From: an uncultured Actinomycetes bacterium
GTDB taxonomy: Bacteria > Actinomycetota > Actinomycetes > S36-B12
NCBI GenBank assembly: GCA_903918595.1
Contig: CAIXFB010000141.1
Span: 1 to 7,646 of the forward strand
Length of the DNA stretch: 7,646 nt
Direction: 5' to 3'
The translations under genes and the position numbers were made by a program. Shown here in pieces: positions 1-6,314 of the stretch. The notes under the pieces are model-generated. The model did no database searches. It saw only the letters and a list, made by a program, of their open reading frames with translations, and was not told where the DNA came from. Each line of letters starts with the position of its first letter. Within the stretch, counting starts at the first letter, position 1.

Positions 1-559
1 CAGACAGCACTTCGGTTTCGGCTTCACAAAGTTCAGGAAATTCCTTCGCTGCTTCAACTACCGGACAGTTGTGCTGACACAGTTGATGACTTCCCGCCTC
101 GTTTGGCTCAACAGTCGCGGCAAAACCAGCGGTGGTGAGTAGAGCCGCTAAGTCTTCGGGATTTGTCTGACCTGCCGTTGAGCTATCTCTGTCTTGTACA
201 CCCAGAAGTCGCCTTGCCCGGGCCTTTGCGAATTCCTCCACAGCTTTCGAGTCGCCGTGATCGCGCATGTAGCGCAGGGCTTCCAGTGCGAGGCCGTCGT
301 AACCCTGGTCGCACGCCGACCTGCCCGCATCTGTGAGCGAGAAAATCTGACTGGGCCGGCCGCGTCGAACCGCGCGCGATGGCCCGTATGGGGGCTGGTC
401 CGATTGTGCGACGAGGCCAGCATCACAAAGGGCCAGCAATGGCCTACGCACCGCCGTCGCGCTCATTCCCAACAGTTCAGCCAATTCACTTGCTGTAGCC
501 GGCCCTCCGGACAGCAAAAGGCGAGCAATGCGCTCAGCTGCCTCACCCGGGAATTTCAT
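1..559 (-). CDS. sufR: SufR-type Fe-S sensing transcriptional regulator (3' end cut by window edge)
   Basis: Reading the minus strand from ATG at 559-557 gives 186 codons with no stop before the left edge, so the C-terminus is missing. Residues about 7-80 form a winged helix-turn-helix: ATASELAELLGMSATAVRR is the helix-turn-helix, followed by a wing with RGRPSQIFSLTDAG. Near the end there is a cysteine cluster, C161-x3-C165-x12-C178, in the context LCQHNCPV and FPELCEAET. This is the signature of actinobacterial SufR, which binds an Fe-S cluster through three cysteines and represses the suf (Fe-S assembly) operon. No other in-frame start was found in the divergent spacer, and no Shine-Dalgarno sequence precedes the ATG. 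The gene diverges from the ABC transporter genes. By family synteny, suf genes should lie beyond the left edge, but they are not visible here. The family call is secure; the exact DNA target is inference. Confidence 0.93.
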   Translation of the reverse strand, partial: MKFPGEAAERIARLLLSGGPATASELAELLGMSATAVRRPLLALCDAGLVAQSDQPPYGPSRAVRRGRPSQIFSLTDAGRSACDQGYDGLALEALRYMRDHGDSKAVEEFAKARARRLLGVQDRDSSTAGQTNPEDLAALLTTAGFAATVEPNEAGSHQLCQHNCPVVEAAKEFPELCEAETEVLS

Positions 560-565
560 AACACC

Positions 566-571
566 ATTGTT
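566..571 (-). promoter_or_regulatory. Possible -10 element of sufR (leaderless start)
   Basis: On the minus strand the hexamer AACAAT is followed by 6 nt and then the sufR ATG at 559. It keeps the A2 and T6 that matter most in the actinobacterial -10 (TAnnnT) but lacks the first T. The spacing equals that of the stronger candidates before ctaA and tkt, which would make the sufR mRNA leaderless. The element overlaps the left arm of the palindrome at 569-594. It is weak taken alone. Confidence 0.35.
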
Positions 572-594
572 GCCTAATTGATCGATCGCGCAAC
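569..594. promoter_or_regulatory. Candidate SufR operator: imperfect palindrome in the divergent spacer
   Basis: GTTGC at 569-573 pairs with GCAAC at 590-594 around a centre between 581 and 582. Positions 577/586, 578/585, 580/583 and 581/582 also pair. Beyond the arms, 567/596, 566/597 and 564/599 pair too. The direct repeat ACCATTG (563-569 and 593-599) flanks the structure. The palindrome starts 10 nt upstream of the sufR ATG and ends 21 nt before the ABC -10 hexamer, so a bound dimer could cover the sufR start signal and the -35 area of the ABC promoter. Autorepression is typical of SufR proteins. Assigning this particular site to SufR is inference from its position. Confidence 0.45.
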
Positions 595-615
595 CATTGG
601 GGGGTCTCCTCCGCG

Positions 616-621
616 TAGACT
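616..621 (+). promoter_or_regulatory. Candidate -10 element for a leaderless ABC ATPase transcript
   Basis: The hexamer TAGACT fits the actinobacterial TAnnnT consensus. It ends 7 nt before the GTG at 629, which places the expected transcription start on the first base of the start codon. No Shine-Dalgarno sequence lies between them. No good -35 hexamer is visible, which is common in this phylum. Confidence 0.55.
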
Positions 622-628
622 CTCACGA

Positions 629-1537
629 GTGTTCGCCATAGATGCCCACCAAGTTTCGATGAAATTCGGGGCCAAAACTGCCCTGGATCGATTGGATTGG
701 CGGGTACCAGAAGGCCACATTGCAGCCATCATGGGCGCGAATGGTGCTGGCAAGACCACCACAATTCAGCTCGCGGTCGGACTGATCGCGCCAACTGCCG
801 GCAGTATTCGCACCCTTGGACTTGACCCAGACCATGACCGGGCGGCGCTCCAATCGAGCGTGGGGGTTGCCCTGCAATCAGGAGGCCTCTACCCCACGGC
901 AAAGCCGCGTGCTTTTTTGCAACACATCGCACGGCTCTACAGCAATCCCGCCGATGTGGATGGCACTCTCGAGCAGCTGGGGATCGACCCGGCCACTAAG
1001 ACACCGATCAAAAGGCTCTCAGGAGGAGAGCAAAAGCGTCTTGCCTGTGCGGCGGCCCTCATCGGCAGACCCAGCTTGGCTTTCTTAGATGAGCCAACAG
1101 CTGGAGTAGATCCTGTCGGAAAGCGTGAGATCTGGTCCCTTCTCGAATATCACCGGGCCAACGGCATGACCATCGTGTTGTCCAGTCACGATCCCAGTGA
1201 AGTGGAACGACTCGCAGATTCGGTGATTGTTCTTCGGAATGGCAGCAAGGTGCTGGATTGCCCGCTCGCTCACATCCTGAATCCAGTTGGTGCCATCACG
1301 ATTCTGGGTCCAGCGCACCTCGATACCCAAACGCTGGCCATGGCGCTGCCGACTGGTCTCGGAGTGTTCGAAGTCGCACCCGGGCTCTATCGAATTTTGG
1401 GTGCAGATTCACCTGCAATCGCGTCCACGGCAGCGGCTTGGGCAGCTCAACACGGGGTTTCTCAGCACAACGTGCAAAGTGATCGAGGAGGTCTTGAGGA
1501 CCTCGTCATGATCGCGATAAGGGGTGCGGAACTGTGA
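629..1537 (+). CDS. ABC-2 type exporter, ATP-binding subunit
   Basis: A 302-residue cytoplasmic ATPase that would power the membrane protein encoded next to it. From GTG 629 it shows Walker A GANGAGKT (36-43), the Q-loop glutamine Q83, signature LSGGEQKR (130-137), Walker B ending in D154-E155 (FLDEP), D-loop GVDP (159-162) and switch histidine H187 (SSHDPSEVERLAD). All catalytic elements are intact. The remaining ~100 residues form a C-terminal extension of the kind seen in drug- or lipid-export ATPases. GTG 629 is preferred because a leaderless -10 precedes it and the protein then keeps its first beta strand (IDAHQVSMKFG). ATG 659 would remove that strand, and TTG 578 would run through the operator. 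The substrate is unknown. By position it corresponds to M. tuberculosis Rv1458c (from memory). The gene ends in a GTGA overlap with the permease. Confidence 0.93.
   Translation: MFAIDAHQVSMKFGAKTALDRLDWRVPEGHIAAIMGANGAGKTTTIQLAVGLIAPTAGSIRTLGLDPDHDRAALQSSVGVALQSGGLYPTAKPRAFLQHIARLYSNPADVDGTLEQLGIDPATKTPIKRLSGGEQKRLACAAALIGRPSLAFLDEPTAGVDPVGKREIWSLLEYHRANGMTIVLSSHDPSEVERLADSVIVLRNGSKVLDCPLAHILNPVGAITILGPAHLDTQTLAMALPTGLGVFEVAPGLYRILGADSPAIASTAAAWAAQHGVSQHNVQSDRGGLEDLVMIAIRGAEL
1519..1524 (+). promoter_or_regulatory. Ribosome binding site supporting the permease GTG start
   Basis: AAGGGG lies 9 nt before the GTG at 1534, within the last codons of the ATPase gene. It supports this start, which overlaps the preceding TGA stop, over later ATG codons. 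Confidence 0.5.
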
Positions 1538-2274
1538 AATCAGGGAATCACCTGTGGTGGCGTCAAGCCATGTGGGAACTCAGTCTCAATGTGAGAAATG
1601 GCGAACAGCTACTTCTCGTGGTGGTCATTCCCGTGGCAATTTTCTTGGCTGCAACCACTACCAACTTTTTACCAACACTTGCTGACTCACCAGTGACTGC
1701 CCTCGCCACAGTCCTCACCGTTTCGGTCCTCGCCTCTGCCTTCACCTCGGTAGCAATTTCTACGGCGTTCGAGCGACGCTCGGGTGCGCTGCTCTACATG
1801 AGCACGACCCCACTGGGTAAGTCAGATGTTGTCTTGGCAAAAGTCATTGCCACATTGTTCACGGTCATGCTTTCGTGCGGCGCAGTCTTTATCGCCGCAC
1901 TTGCGACTTCTTTTGGCTCCATCACTTCGATGGCTCTCATGCTTCCACTGACGCTGATCATCCTTATTGGTGGAGCGGTTGCTGGCGCATCGTGGGCACT
2001 GACATTGGCATCGACCCTGCGCGCTGAAGGAGTATTGGCGCTGGCGAATGCAATCTTCGTCGTTGCCATTTTGTTTGGCGGGGTACTTATTCCCCTCGAC
2101 CAGCTCCCAGATATCTGGGCCAGTATCGCCCAATACCTCCTGCCCGGGGCACTGACAATGGCTCTCACTTCTGTTTTGGTGAACGAAGCAATTGATATCT
2201 CCGCGTCGGTAACGGTCCTCATCTGGGCCATCGTCGGCACCATCGTGGCCTCAAAATCCTTCCGATGGATTTAG
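1534..2274 (+). CDS. ABC-2 type exporter, membrane permease subunit
   Basis: A 246-residue integral membrane protein with about six hydrophobic segments, near residues 26-41, 54-78, 104-125, 133-155, 166-187 and 222-241. This is the layout of a single ABC-2 permease half that acts as a homodimer with the upstream ATPase. FERRSGALLYMSTTPLGKSDVV (approximately 79-100) sits between the second and third segments, where ABC-2 proteins carry a cytoplasmic loop that contacts the ATPase. The stretch PLDQLPDIWASIAQYLLPG (187-205) matches the usual ABC-2 pattern before the last segment. The start overlaps the ATPase stop by four bases, indicating one transcript and coupled translation. The transported compound cannot be inferred from sequence. 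Position corresponds to Rv1457c of M. tuberculosis (from memory). A heme-, quinone- or lipid-related role is possible only by context. Confidence 0.88.
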   Translation: MKSGNHLWWRQAMWELSLNVRNGEQLLLVVVIPVAIFLAATTTNFLPTLADSPVTALATVLTVSVLASAFTSVAISTAFERRSGALLYMSTTPLGKSDVVLAKVIATLFTVMLSCGAVFIAALATSFGSITSMALMLPLTLIILIGGAVAGASWALTLASTLRAEGVLALANAIFVVAILFGGVLIPLDQLPDIWASIAQYLLPGALTMALTSVLVNEAIDISASVTVLIWAIVGTIVASKSFRWI

Positions 2275-2278
2275 CGCG

Positions 2279-2284
2279 TAGTCT
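2279..2284 (+). promoter_or_regulatory. Candidate -10 element for a leaderless ctaA transcript
   Basis: TAGTCT lies between the permease stop (2272-2274) and ctaA and ends 6 nt before GTG 2291. Transcription would begin on or next to the start codon. Its TAG is also an in-frame stop for ctaA, so GTG 2291 is the first start codon available to that frame. No Shine-Dalgarno sequence is present. ctaA may additionally be read through from the ABC genes. Confidence 0.5.
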
Positions 2285-2290
2285 CGTACT

Positions 2291-3223
2291 GTGACTTCGA
2301 TTGATCCCAGGATTTCCCCACCCCTCATTCGTCGCATTTACAAGGCAAACCTTGTTGCTCAGGCGGCCATTGTTGTGACCGGTGCGATTGTCCGCATAAC
2401 GGGTTCTGGTCTGGGATGCCCCACCTGGCCTCAGTGTGTGGAGGGTTCGTACACGCCAACCTCCCGTCAAGTAGAGGGCGAATGGCATAAGTACATTGAA
2501 TTCGGTAACCGACTGCTCACGTTCGCGCTCGCGGCCCTAGCGATAGCGGCGGTGGTTGCGGCAATTGTCGATGCTCGCCGGCGCTCAAGGGATGGCTTAC
2601 CTCGCCGCCGAAGCCTGACGGTTCTCGCGATGATTCCACTCGCTGGAACGGTAATTCAAGCCGTGCTGGGCGGAATCACGGTGTTGACCCAACTCAATCC
2701 CATCACCGTTTCAGCCCACTTCTTAGTGTCGATGGCATTGATAGCTGCATGCGTGTTCTTAGTTGCCCGATCCGGTGAACCCGTGGACTCCCCCACGATC
2801 TGGCTCGTGCCCTCACCCGTTCGCCTGCTTGGTTGGCTACTGATTGCAGTTACCTCGCTGGTGGTGTTGTTGGGCGTCATCGTGACGGGCAGCGGACCGC
2901 ATAGTGGAGATGCAGATGTCGAAGCCCGATTCAGTTTTGACCCTCGAACGGTGGCCTGGCTCCACGCTGACACGGTGCTATTGATGCTTGGTCTACTGAT
3001 CGGTTTCGCCATTGCCGTGCGCGTGACCACATCACCAAAGACGCTGAACCGCAGAGTCACCGTTCTGCTCATCATTGTTCTCATGCAAGGTTTTGTTGGA
3101 TACCTGCAGTACTTCACCGGACTTCCGGAGGTGCTTGTATCAATCCATGTGTTGGGCGCAGTCTTGGTGTGGACCGCTGCACTTTTTGTACTACCTGCGA
3201 TGCGCGAAAAAGTCGGCAACTAA
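2291..3223 (+). CDS. ctaA: Heme A synthase (COX15/CtaA family)
   Basis: A 310-residue polytopic membrane protein that oxidises the C8 methyl of heme O to a formyl group, producing heme A for aa3-type cytochrome oxidase. About eight hydrophobic segments form two similar halves: GAIVRITGSGLGC (31-43) in the first is echoed by GVIVTGSGPHSG (195-206) in the second. The external loop GCPTWPQC carries the cysteine pair C43 and C49, and IEFGNR (69-74) contains the conserved acidic residue E70. Histidines H143, H225 and H286 fit heme-ligand positions. At the place where Bacillus CtaA has the first ligand histidine (E-x2-H), this protein has N73, with H66 four residues before E70. GTG 2291 is the first in-frame start after a stop at 2279. 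The gene ends by overlapping the convergent ctaB. Confidence 0.94.
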   Translation: MTSIDPRISPPLIRRIYKANLVAQAAIVVTGAIVRITGSGLGCPTWPQCVEGSYTPTSRQVEGEWHKYIEFGNRLLTFALAALAIAAVVAAIVDARRRSRDGLPRRRSLTVLAMIPLAGTVIQAVLGGITVLTQLNPITVSAHFLVSMALIAACVFLVARSGEPVDSPTIWLVPSPVRLLGWLLIAVTSLVVLLGVIVTGSGPHSGDADVEARFSFDPRTVAWLHADTVLLMLGLLIGFAIAVRVTTSPKTLNRRVTVLLIIVLMQGFVGYLQYFTGLPEVLVSIHVLGAVLVWTAALFVLPAMREKVGN

Positions 3224-4140
3224 CTCAAGAATGGGTCAACACCGACCAGCAGGAAGATCACGGCCAAGTAAGTGATGGACCCATGGAACAAGCGCATGGC
3301 TGCGCGCTCAATATCTTCCGGTCCCGCATCTTGAACGCGTCTGAGTGAGTACGCGAGATACAGGAAGAAAGCGCCGCATACAACTGCGCCAATCGAGTAC
3401 AGCCATCCCATTGATGCGATTGGAATCAGCACAAGAGACGCGAACACCATTACCCACGAGTAGATCACTACATGGCGTACCACCGTTGACATTGGTGCTA
3501 CCACTGGAAGCATCGGAACACCAGCAGCCGCGTAATCCTCGCGGTACTTGATTGCGAGCGGCCAGTAATGCGGAGGTGTCCAAAAGAAAACAATCAAAAA
3601 CAGTACGACCGGCGTCCAGGTGAGCGAACCAGTGACAGCAGCCCACGCGATGAGTACGGGCATGCAACCGGCCGCGCCACCCCACACGATGTTTTGAGGG
3701 GTTCGGCGCTTGAGCCAGATCGTGTAACCCACAACGTACATTCCAATTGCCAGAAGGCTCAAAAGGGCAGCAAGTGCATTCGCCAGTACAGCCAGCACTA
3801 CAACGCTGGCTGCACCCAGGATCACGCCTTGGACAATGCCTGCGCGGACGCTCACCGTTCCCTGAACAGCGGGACGATGCCCGGTTCGCTTCATCAGGGC
3901 ATCTATGTCACGGTCATAGACACTGTTAAACGTATTGGCTGATCCAGCCGATAGCGCCCCGCCGATCAGGACCGCAGCGGCTATCCCCGCGGTCGGCAGC
4001 CCCCGGGCGGCAAGAAACATGGTCGGAACGGCTGTCACCAGTAGGAGTTCAATAATTCGGGGCTTCGTGAGACCAACATGGGCCCGAATATGTGACCGAA
4101 AGTTGCTGTTGGGCGCATCTATCGGGATTGCCGACACCAT
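3220..4140 (-). CDS. ctaB: Protoheme IX farnesyltransferase (heme O synthase)
   Basis: A 306-residue membrane prenyltransferase of the UbiA superfamily that attaches a farnesyl group from farnesyl diphosphate to heme B, giving heme O, the substrate of CtaA. The first aspartate-rich motif, N72-x3-D76-x3-D80, is followed by KRTGHRP. The second conserved region has LKRRTPQNIVWGGAAGCMP (143-161) and WTPPHYWPLAIKY (187-199), with D202 and GVPMLPV (207-213). About nine hydrophobic segments are present. The N-terminal ~20 residues are polar, ending in LTKPRIIELLL at the first helix, as usual for the family. ATG 4140 has GAAGGGG 3 nt upstream. The gene runs opposite to ctaA and diverges from tkt, so the two heme A pathway genes are in separate transcription units. 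Confidence 0.96.
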   Translation of the reverse strand: MVSAIPIDAPNSNFRSHIRAHVGLTKPRIIELLLVTAVPTMFLAARGLPTAGIAAAVLIGGALSAGSANTFNSVYDRDIDALMKRTGHRPAVQGTVSVRAGIVQGVILGAASVVVLAVLANALAALLSLLAIGMYVVGYTIWLKRRTPQNIVWGGAAGCMPVLIAWAAVTGSLTWTPVVLFLIVFFWTPPHYWPLAIKYREDYAAAGVPMLPVVAPMSTVVRHVVIYSWVMVFASLVLIPIASMGWLYSIGAVVCGAFFLYLAYSLRRVQDAGPEDIERAAMRLFHGSITYLAVIFLLVGVDPFLS

Positions 4141-4143
4141 GAG

Positions 4144-4150
4144 CCCCTTC
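4144..4150 (-). promoter_or_regulatory. Ribosome binding site of ctaB
   Basis: On the minus strand GAAGGGG ends 3 nt before the ATG at 4140. This purine-rich Shine-Dalgarno sequence contrasts with the apparently leaderless starts of ctaA and tkt. Confidence 0.5.
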
Positions 4151-4160
4151 GCAGACCAAA

Positions 4161-4166
4161 ATTCTA
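4161..4166 (-). promoter_or_regulatory. Candidate -10 element of ctaB
   Basis: TAGAAT on the minus strand lies 20 nt upstream of the ctaB ATG. Transcription from it would start about 7 nt downstream and give a short leader that includes the GAAGGGG ribosome binding site. No clear -35 is visible. The element sits in the 92-bp spacer shared with tkt. Confidence 0.45.
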
Positions 4167-4220
4167 ATGAACCTTTCCAGACTACCTAGTGTCTCTCATC
4201 TTGTGGATTCCCCCCATGGC

Positions 4221-4226
4221 TAGGGT
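4221..4226 (+). promoter_or_regulatory. Candidate -10 element for a leaderless tkt transcript
   Basis: TAGGGT ends 6 nt before ATG 4233, the same spacing as before ctaA, and its TAG is an in-frame stop that makes 4233 the first possible start. An alternative reading is that its AGGG acts as a modest Shine-Dalgarno sequence in a longer leader. The two cannot be separated from sequence alone. Confidence 0.45.
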
Positions 4227-4232
4227 CAGTAC

Positions 4233-6314
4233 ATGACGAAATCAGGCTCAACAGCCCTCGCTTGGGACAACATCGACGACCAGGCTGTCGCCTACGTGCG
4301 CGCACTCGCCATGGATGCCGTTCAAAAGGTCGGCAACGGGCATCCTGGAACCGCCATGAGCCTGGCTCCTGCGGCTTACCTGTTATTCCAGAAAACGATG
4401 CGTCATGATCCGGCAGACCCACAGTGGCTGGGTCGGGATCGTTTTGTTTTATCTGCCGGGCATTCAAGTTTGACGCTGTATAGCCAGCTCTTTCTTTGTG
4501 GATACGGCCTCACGATGGCTGATCTCCAGTCGTTTCGGACATGGGGAAGTGCGACTCCGGGTCACCCTGAATTCGGTCACACTCGCGGTGTTGAAACCAC
4601 GACCGGACCACTGGGTCAGGGGCTGTCTACTGCGGTGGGAATGGCTATGTCAGCGCGTTACGAACGCGGGCTCTTTGATCCCGACGCGGCACCCGGCACG
4701 AGCCCTTTCGACCATCGAATCTGGGTCATTGCCTCCGACGGTGACCTCGAGGAAGGCATCACCTCTGAGGCTTCATCACTAGCTGGACTACAGGAGCTCG
4801 GGAATCTGTGCGTCATTTGGGATGACAATCACATCTCAATCGAGGGTGACACGGCAGTGGCCTTCCGAGAAGATGTATTGCAGCGATATGCCGCCTATGG
4901 CTGGAATGCGCTGTCCGTGGAGATGCGTTCTGACGGGAGCATCGACGAGATTGCACTCTTTTCTGCCCTGGAAACTGCTCGAACATCAACAAAAGCCCCA
5001 ACGTTTATCCAGCTTCGGACCACCATCGCATGGCCAGCCCCGACGTTGCGTGGAACTGCCAAGTCGCACGGTTCGGCTCTAGGCGCCGATGAGGTAGCAG
5101 CCACCAAAGTTGAGTTGGGGTTAGACCCTGCCATTAACTTCGCATTCGACGAATCGGTATTGGAGGAGGTGCGTCAACGTCTCGCACAACGCACTGAGTC
5201 TTCACGCTCCAAATGGGACGATTCCTTTGCGCACTGGGAACACCGCGAACCGGCTCGAGCCGCACTACTCAATCGCCTCACCAATGAGCAGTTGCCCCCG
5301 GCGATCTCCGATTCACTTCCCACCTATGCGCCGGGAACGAGCATCGCCACTCGAAAAGCGTCAGGGGAAGCGATTGTTGCTCTGGCAAAGCAGATGCCGG
5401 AGCTGTGGGGTGGATCAGCAGATCTTGCTGAGTCCAATAACACGACCATCGAGGGTGGTTTGAGTTTCCTGCCCGAGACCACCCCGACATCCTCACCGTA
5501 TGGCCGCATCATTCACTTCGGGATTCGCGAGCACGCAATGGGCGCGATCATGAACGGCATAGCTCTTGATGGACTGACGAGAGTGTTTGGCGGAACATTC
5601 CTTGTCTTTAGTGATTACATGCGTGGCGCTGTTCGACTTGCCGCACTCATGCAGGTGCCCGTTACCTACGTCTGGACCCACGACTCCATCGGACTTGGCG
5701 AGGACGGCCCCACCCATCAGCCGATCGAACACCTGTGGTCACTCCGGCTGATTCCAGGTTTGAGCGTGGTGCGCCCAGCCGATGCCAACGAAACCGCAGC
5801 GGCTTGGTTGGCCACCGTTGAGCAACGGCGTCCAATAGGACTGATCCTTTCGCGACAGAACCTGCCAGTACTTGACACCGAAGTGAGTCAGGTGCGTGCC
5901 GGGGTCCGACGCGGTGCCTACGTTGTTGCCCATTGCGAAGACCCACAGGTGTTGCTGCTCGCCACAGGTTCAGAAGTTGCTCTCGCTGTGCAGGCTCACA
6001 AGGAGCTTCTGGCCCTCGGGGTCCAATCTCGCGTTGTATCCATGCCATGTTTGGAGTGGTTCGACGAGCAGGATCAGAACTATCACGAGCAAATTCTTCC
6101 TCGCGCGGTGACTGCTCGTGTGGCTGTCGAAGCAGGAGCGACACTCGGTTGGTACAAGTACGTCGGTACGGACGGAGCAGTTATCGGTATCGATCACTTC
6201 GGCGCCAGCGCCGATGCAGAAACCCTCTTTAACGAATTTGGCATCACGGTCAAAGCAATCGTTGATGCAGCTACATCCAGTGTCGCTCGCGCTCATGAAG
6301 GGAATGCGTCATGA
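4233..6314 (+). CDS. tkt: Transketolase
   Basis: A 693-residue thiamine diphosphate enzyme, full length for the family. It moves two-carbon units between sugar phosphates of the pentose phosphate pathway (xylulose-5-P with ribose-5-P or erythrose-4-P). Active-site residues known from E. coli TktA are present: H37 (GHPG), H77 (GHSS), H111 (GHPE), GPLGQG (125-130), the metal-binding group D169/N199/I201 (SDGDLEEG to DDNHI), H279 (KSHG), R374, S395 (GGSADL), catalytic glutamate E433 (IREHAMG), H483, D491 and H495 (GEDGPTHQP), and R541 (SRQNLP). The three expected domains (diphosphate-binding, pyrimidine-binding, C-terminal) follow in order. It is the first gene of a tkt-tal-zwf operon, and its stop overlaps the tal start by four bases. 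The divergent neighbour is ctaB. Confidence 0.97.
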   Translation: MTKSGSTALAWDNIDDQAVAYVRALAMDAVQKVGNGHPGTAMSLAPAAYLLFQKTMRHDPADPQWLGRDRFVLSAGHSSLTLYSQLFLCGYGLTMADLQSFRTWGSATPGHPEFGHTRGVETTTGPLGQGLSTAVGMAMSARYERGLFDPDAAPGTSPFDHRIWVIASDGDLEEGITSEASSLAGLQELGNLCVIWDDNHISIEGDTAVAFREDVLQRYAAYGWNALSVEMRSDGSIDEIALFSALETARTSTKAPTFIQLRTTIAWPAPTLRGTAKSHGSALGADEVAATKVELGLDPAINFAFDESVLEEVRQRLAQRTESSRSKWDDSFAHWEHREPARAALLNRLTNEQLPPAISDSLPTYAPGTSIATRKASGEAIVALAKQMPELWGGSADLAESNNTTIEGGLSFLPETTPTSSPYGRIIHFGIREHAMGAIMNGIALDGLTRVFGGTFLVFSDYMRGAVRLAALMQVPVTYVWTHDSIGLGEDGPTHQPIEHLWSLRLIPGLSVVRPADANETAAAWLATVEQRRPIGLILSRQNLPVLDTEVSQVRAGVRRGAYVVAHCEDPQVLLLATGSEVALAVQAHKELLALGVQSRVVSMPCLEWFDEQDQNYHEQILPRAVTARVAVEAGATLGWYKYVGTDGAVIGIDHFGASADAETLFNEFGITVKAIVDAATSSVARAHEGNAS
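6298..6303 (+). promoter_or_regulatory. Ribosome binding site of tal
   Basis: AAGGGA lies 7 nt before ATG 6311, inside the last codons of tkt. It supports the start that overlaps the tkt stop (ATGA) and gives tal its own initiation signal in addition to coupling. Confidence 0.6.

Noticed and set aside
194..577. 127-codon plus-strand open frame opposite sufR
   Set aside because: It is antisense to a convincing SufR (winged helix plus three-cysteine cluster); its translation has no recognisable domain and low-complexity composition.
580..587. GATCGATC as an independent palindromic element
   Set aside because: Short and common. It is part of the larger palindrome region but off its centre, so it is not reported on its own.
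578..628. TTG start at 578 extending the ABC ATPase by 17 residues
   Set aside because: The extension runs through the palindrome and the candidate -10, and its residues (IDRATIGGSPPRRLSR) look non-coding. GTG 629 fits the ABC domain boundary and the leaderless signal.
619..630. Small hairpin ACTC-TCAC-GAGT at the ABC ATPase start
   Set aside because: A four-base stem is too short to separate from chance, and it overlaps the -10 and start codon. No T-run follows.
1794..2243. 149-codon minus-strand open frame across the permease gene
   Set aside because: Mirror of the hydrophobic permease codons; no independent coding signal.
2656..3219. 187-codon minus-strand open frame across ctaA
   Set aside because: Shadow of ctaA: rich in Thr/Ser/Pro with no domain, while the plus frame carries all CtaA motifs.
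3200..3260. Possible bidirectional terminator between ctaA and ctaB
   Set aside because: No stable inverted repeat with flanking A/T runs could be found at the junction.
5662..6144. 160-codon minus-strand open frame across tkt
   Set aside because: Antisense to the conserved transketolase; Arg/Pro-rich translation with no domain resemblance.
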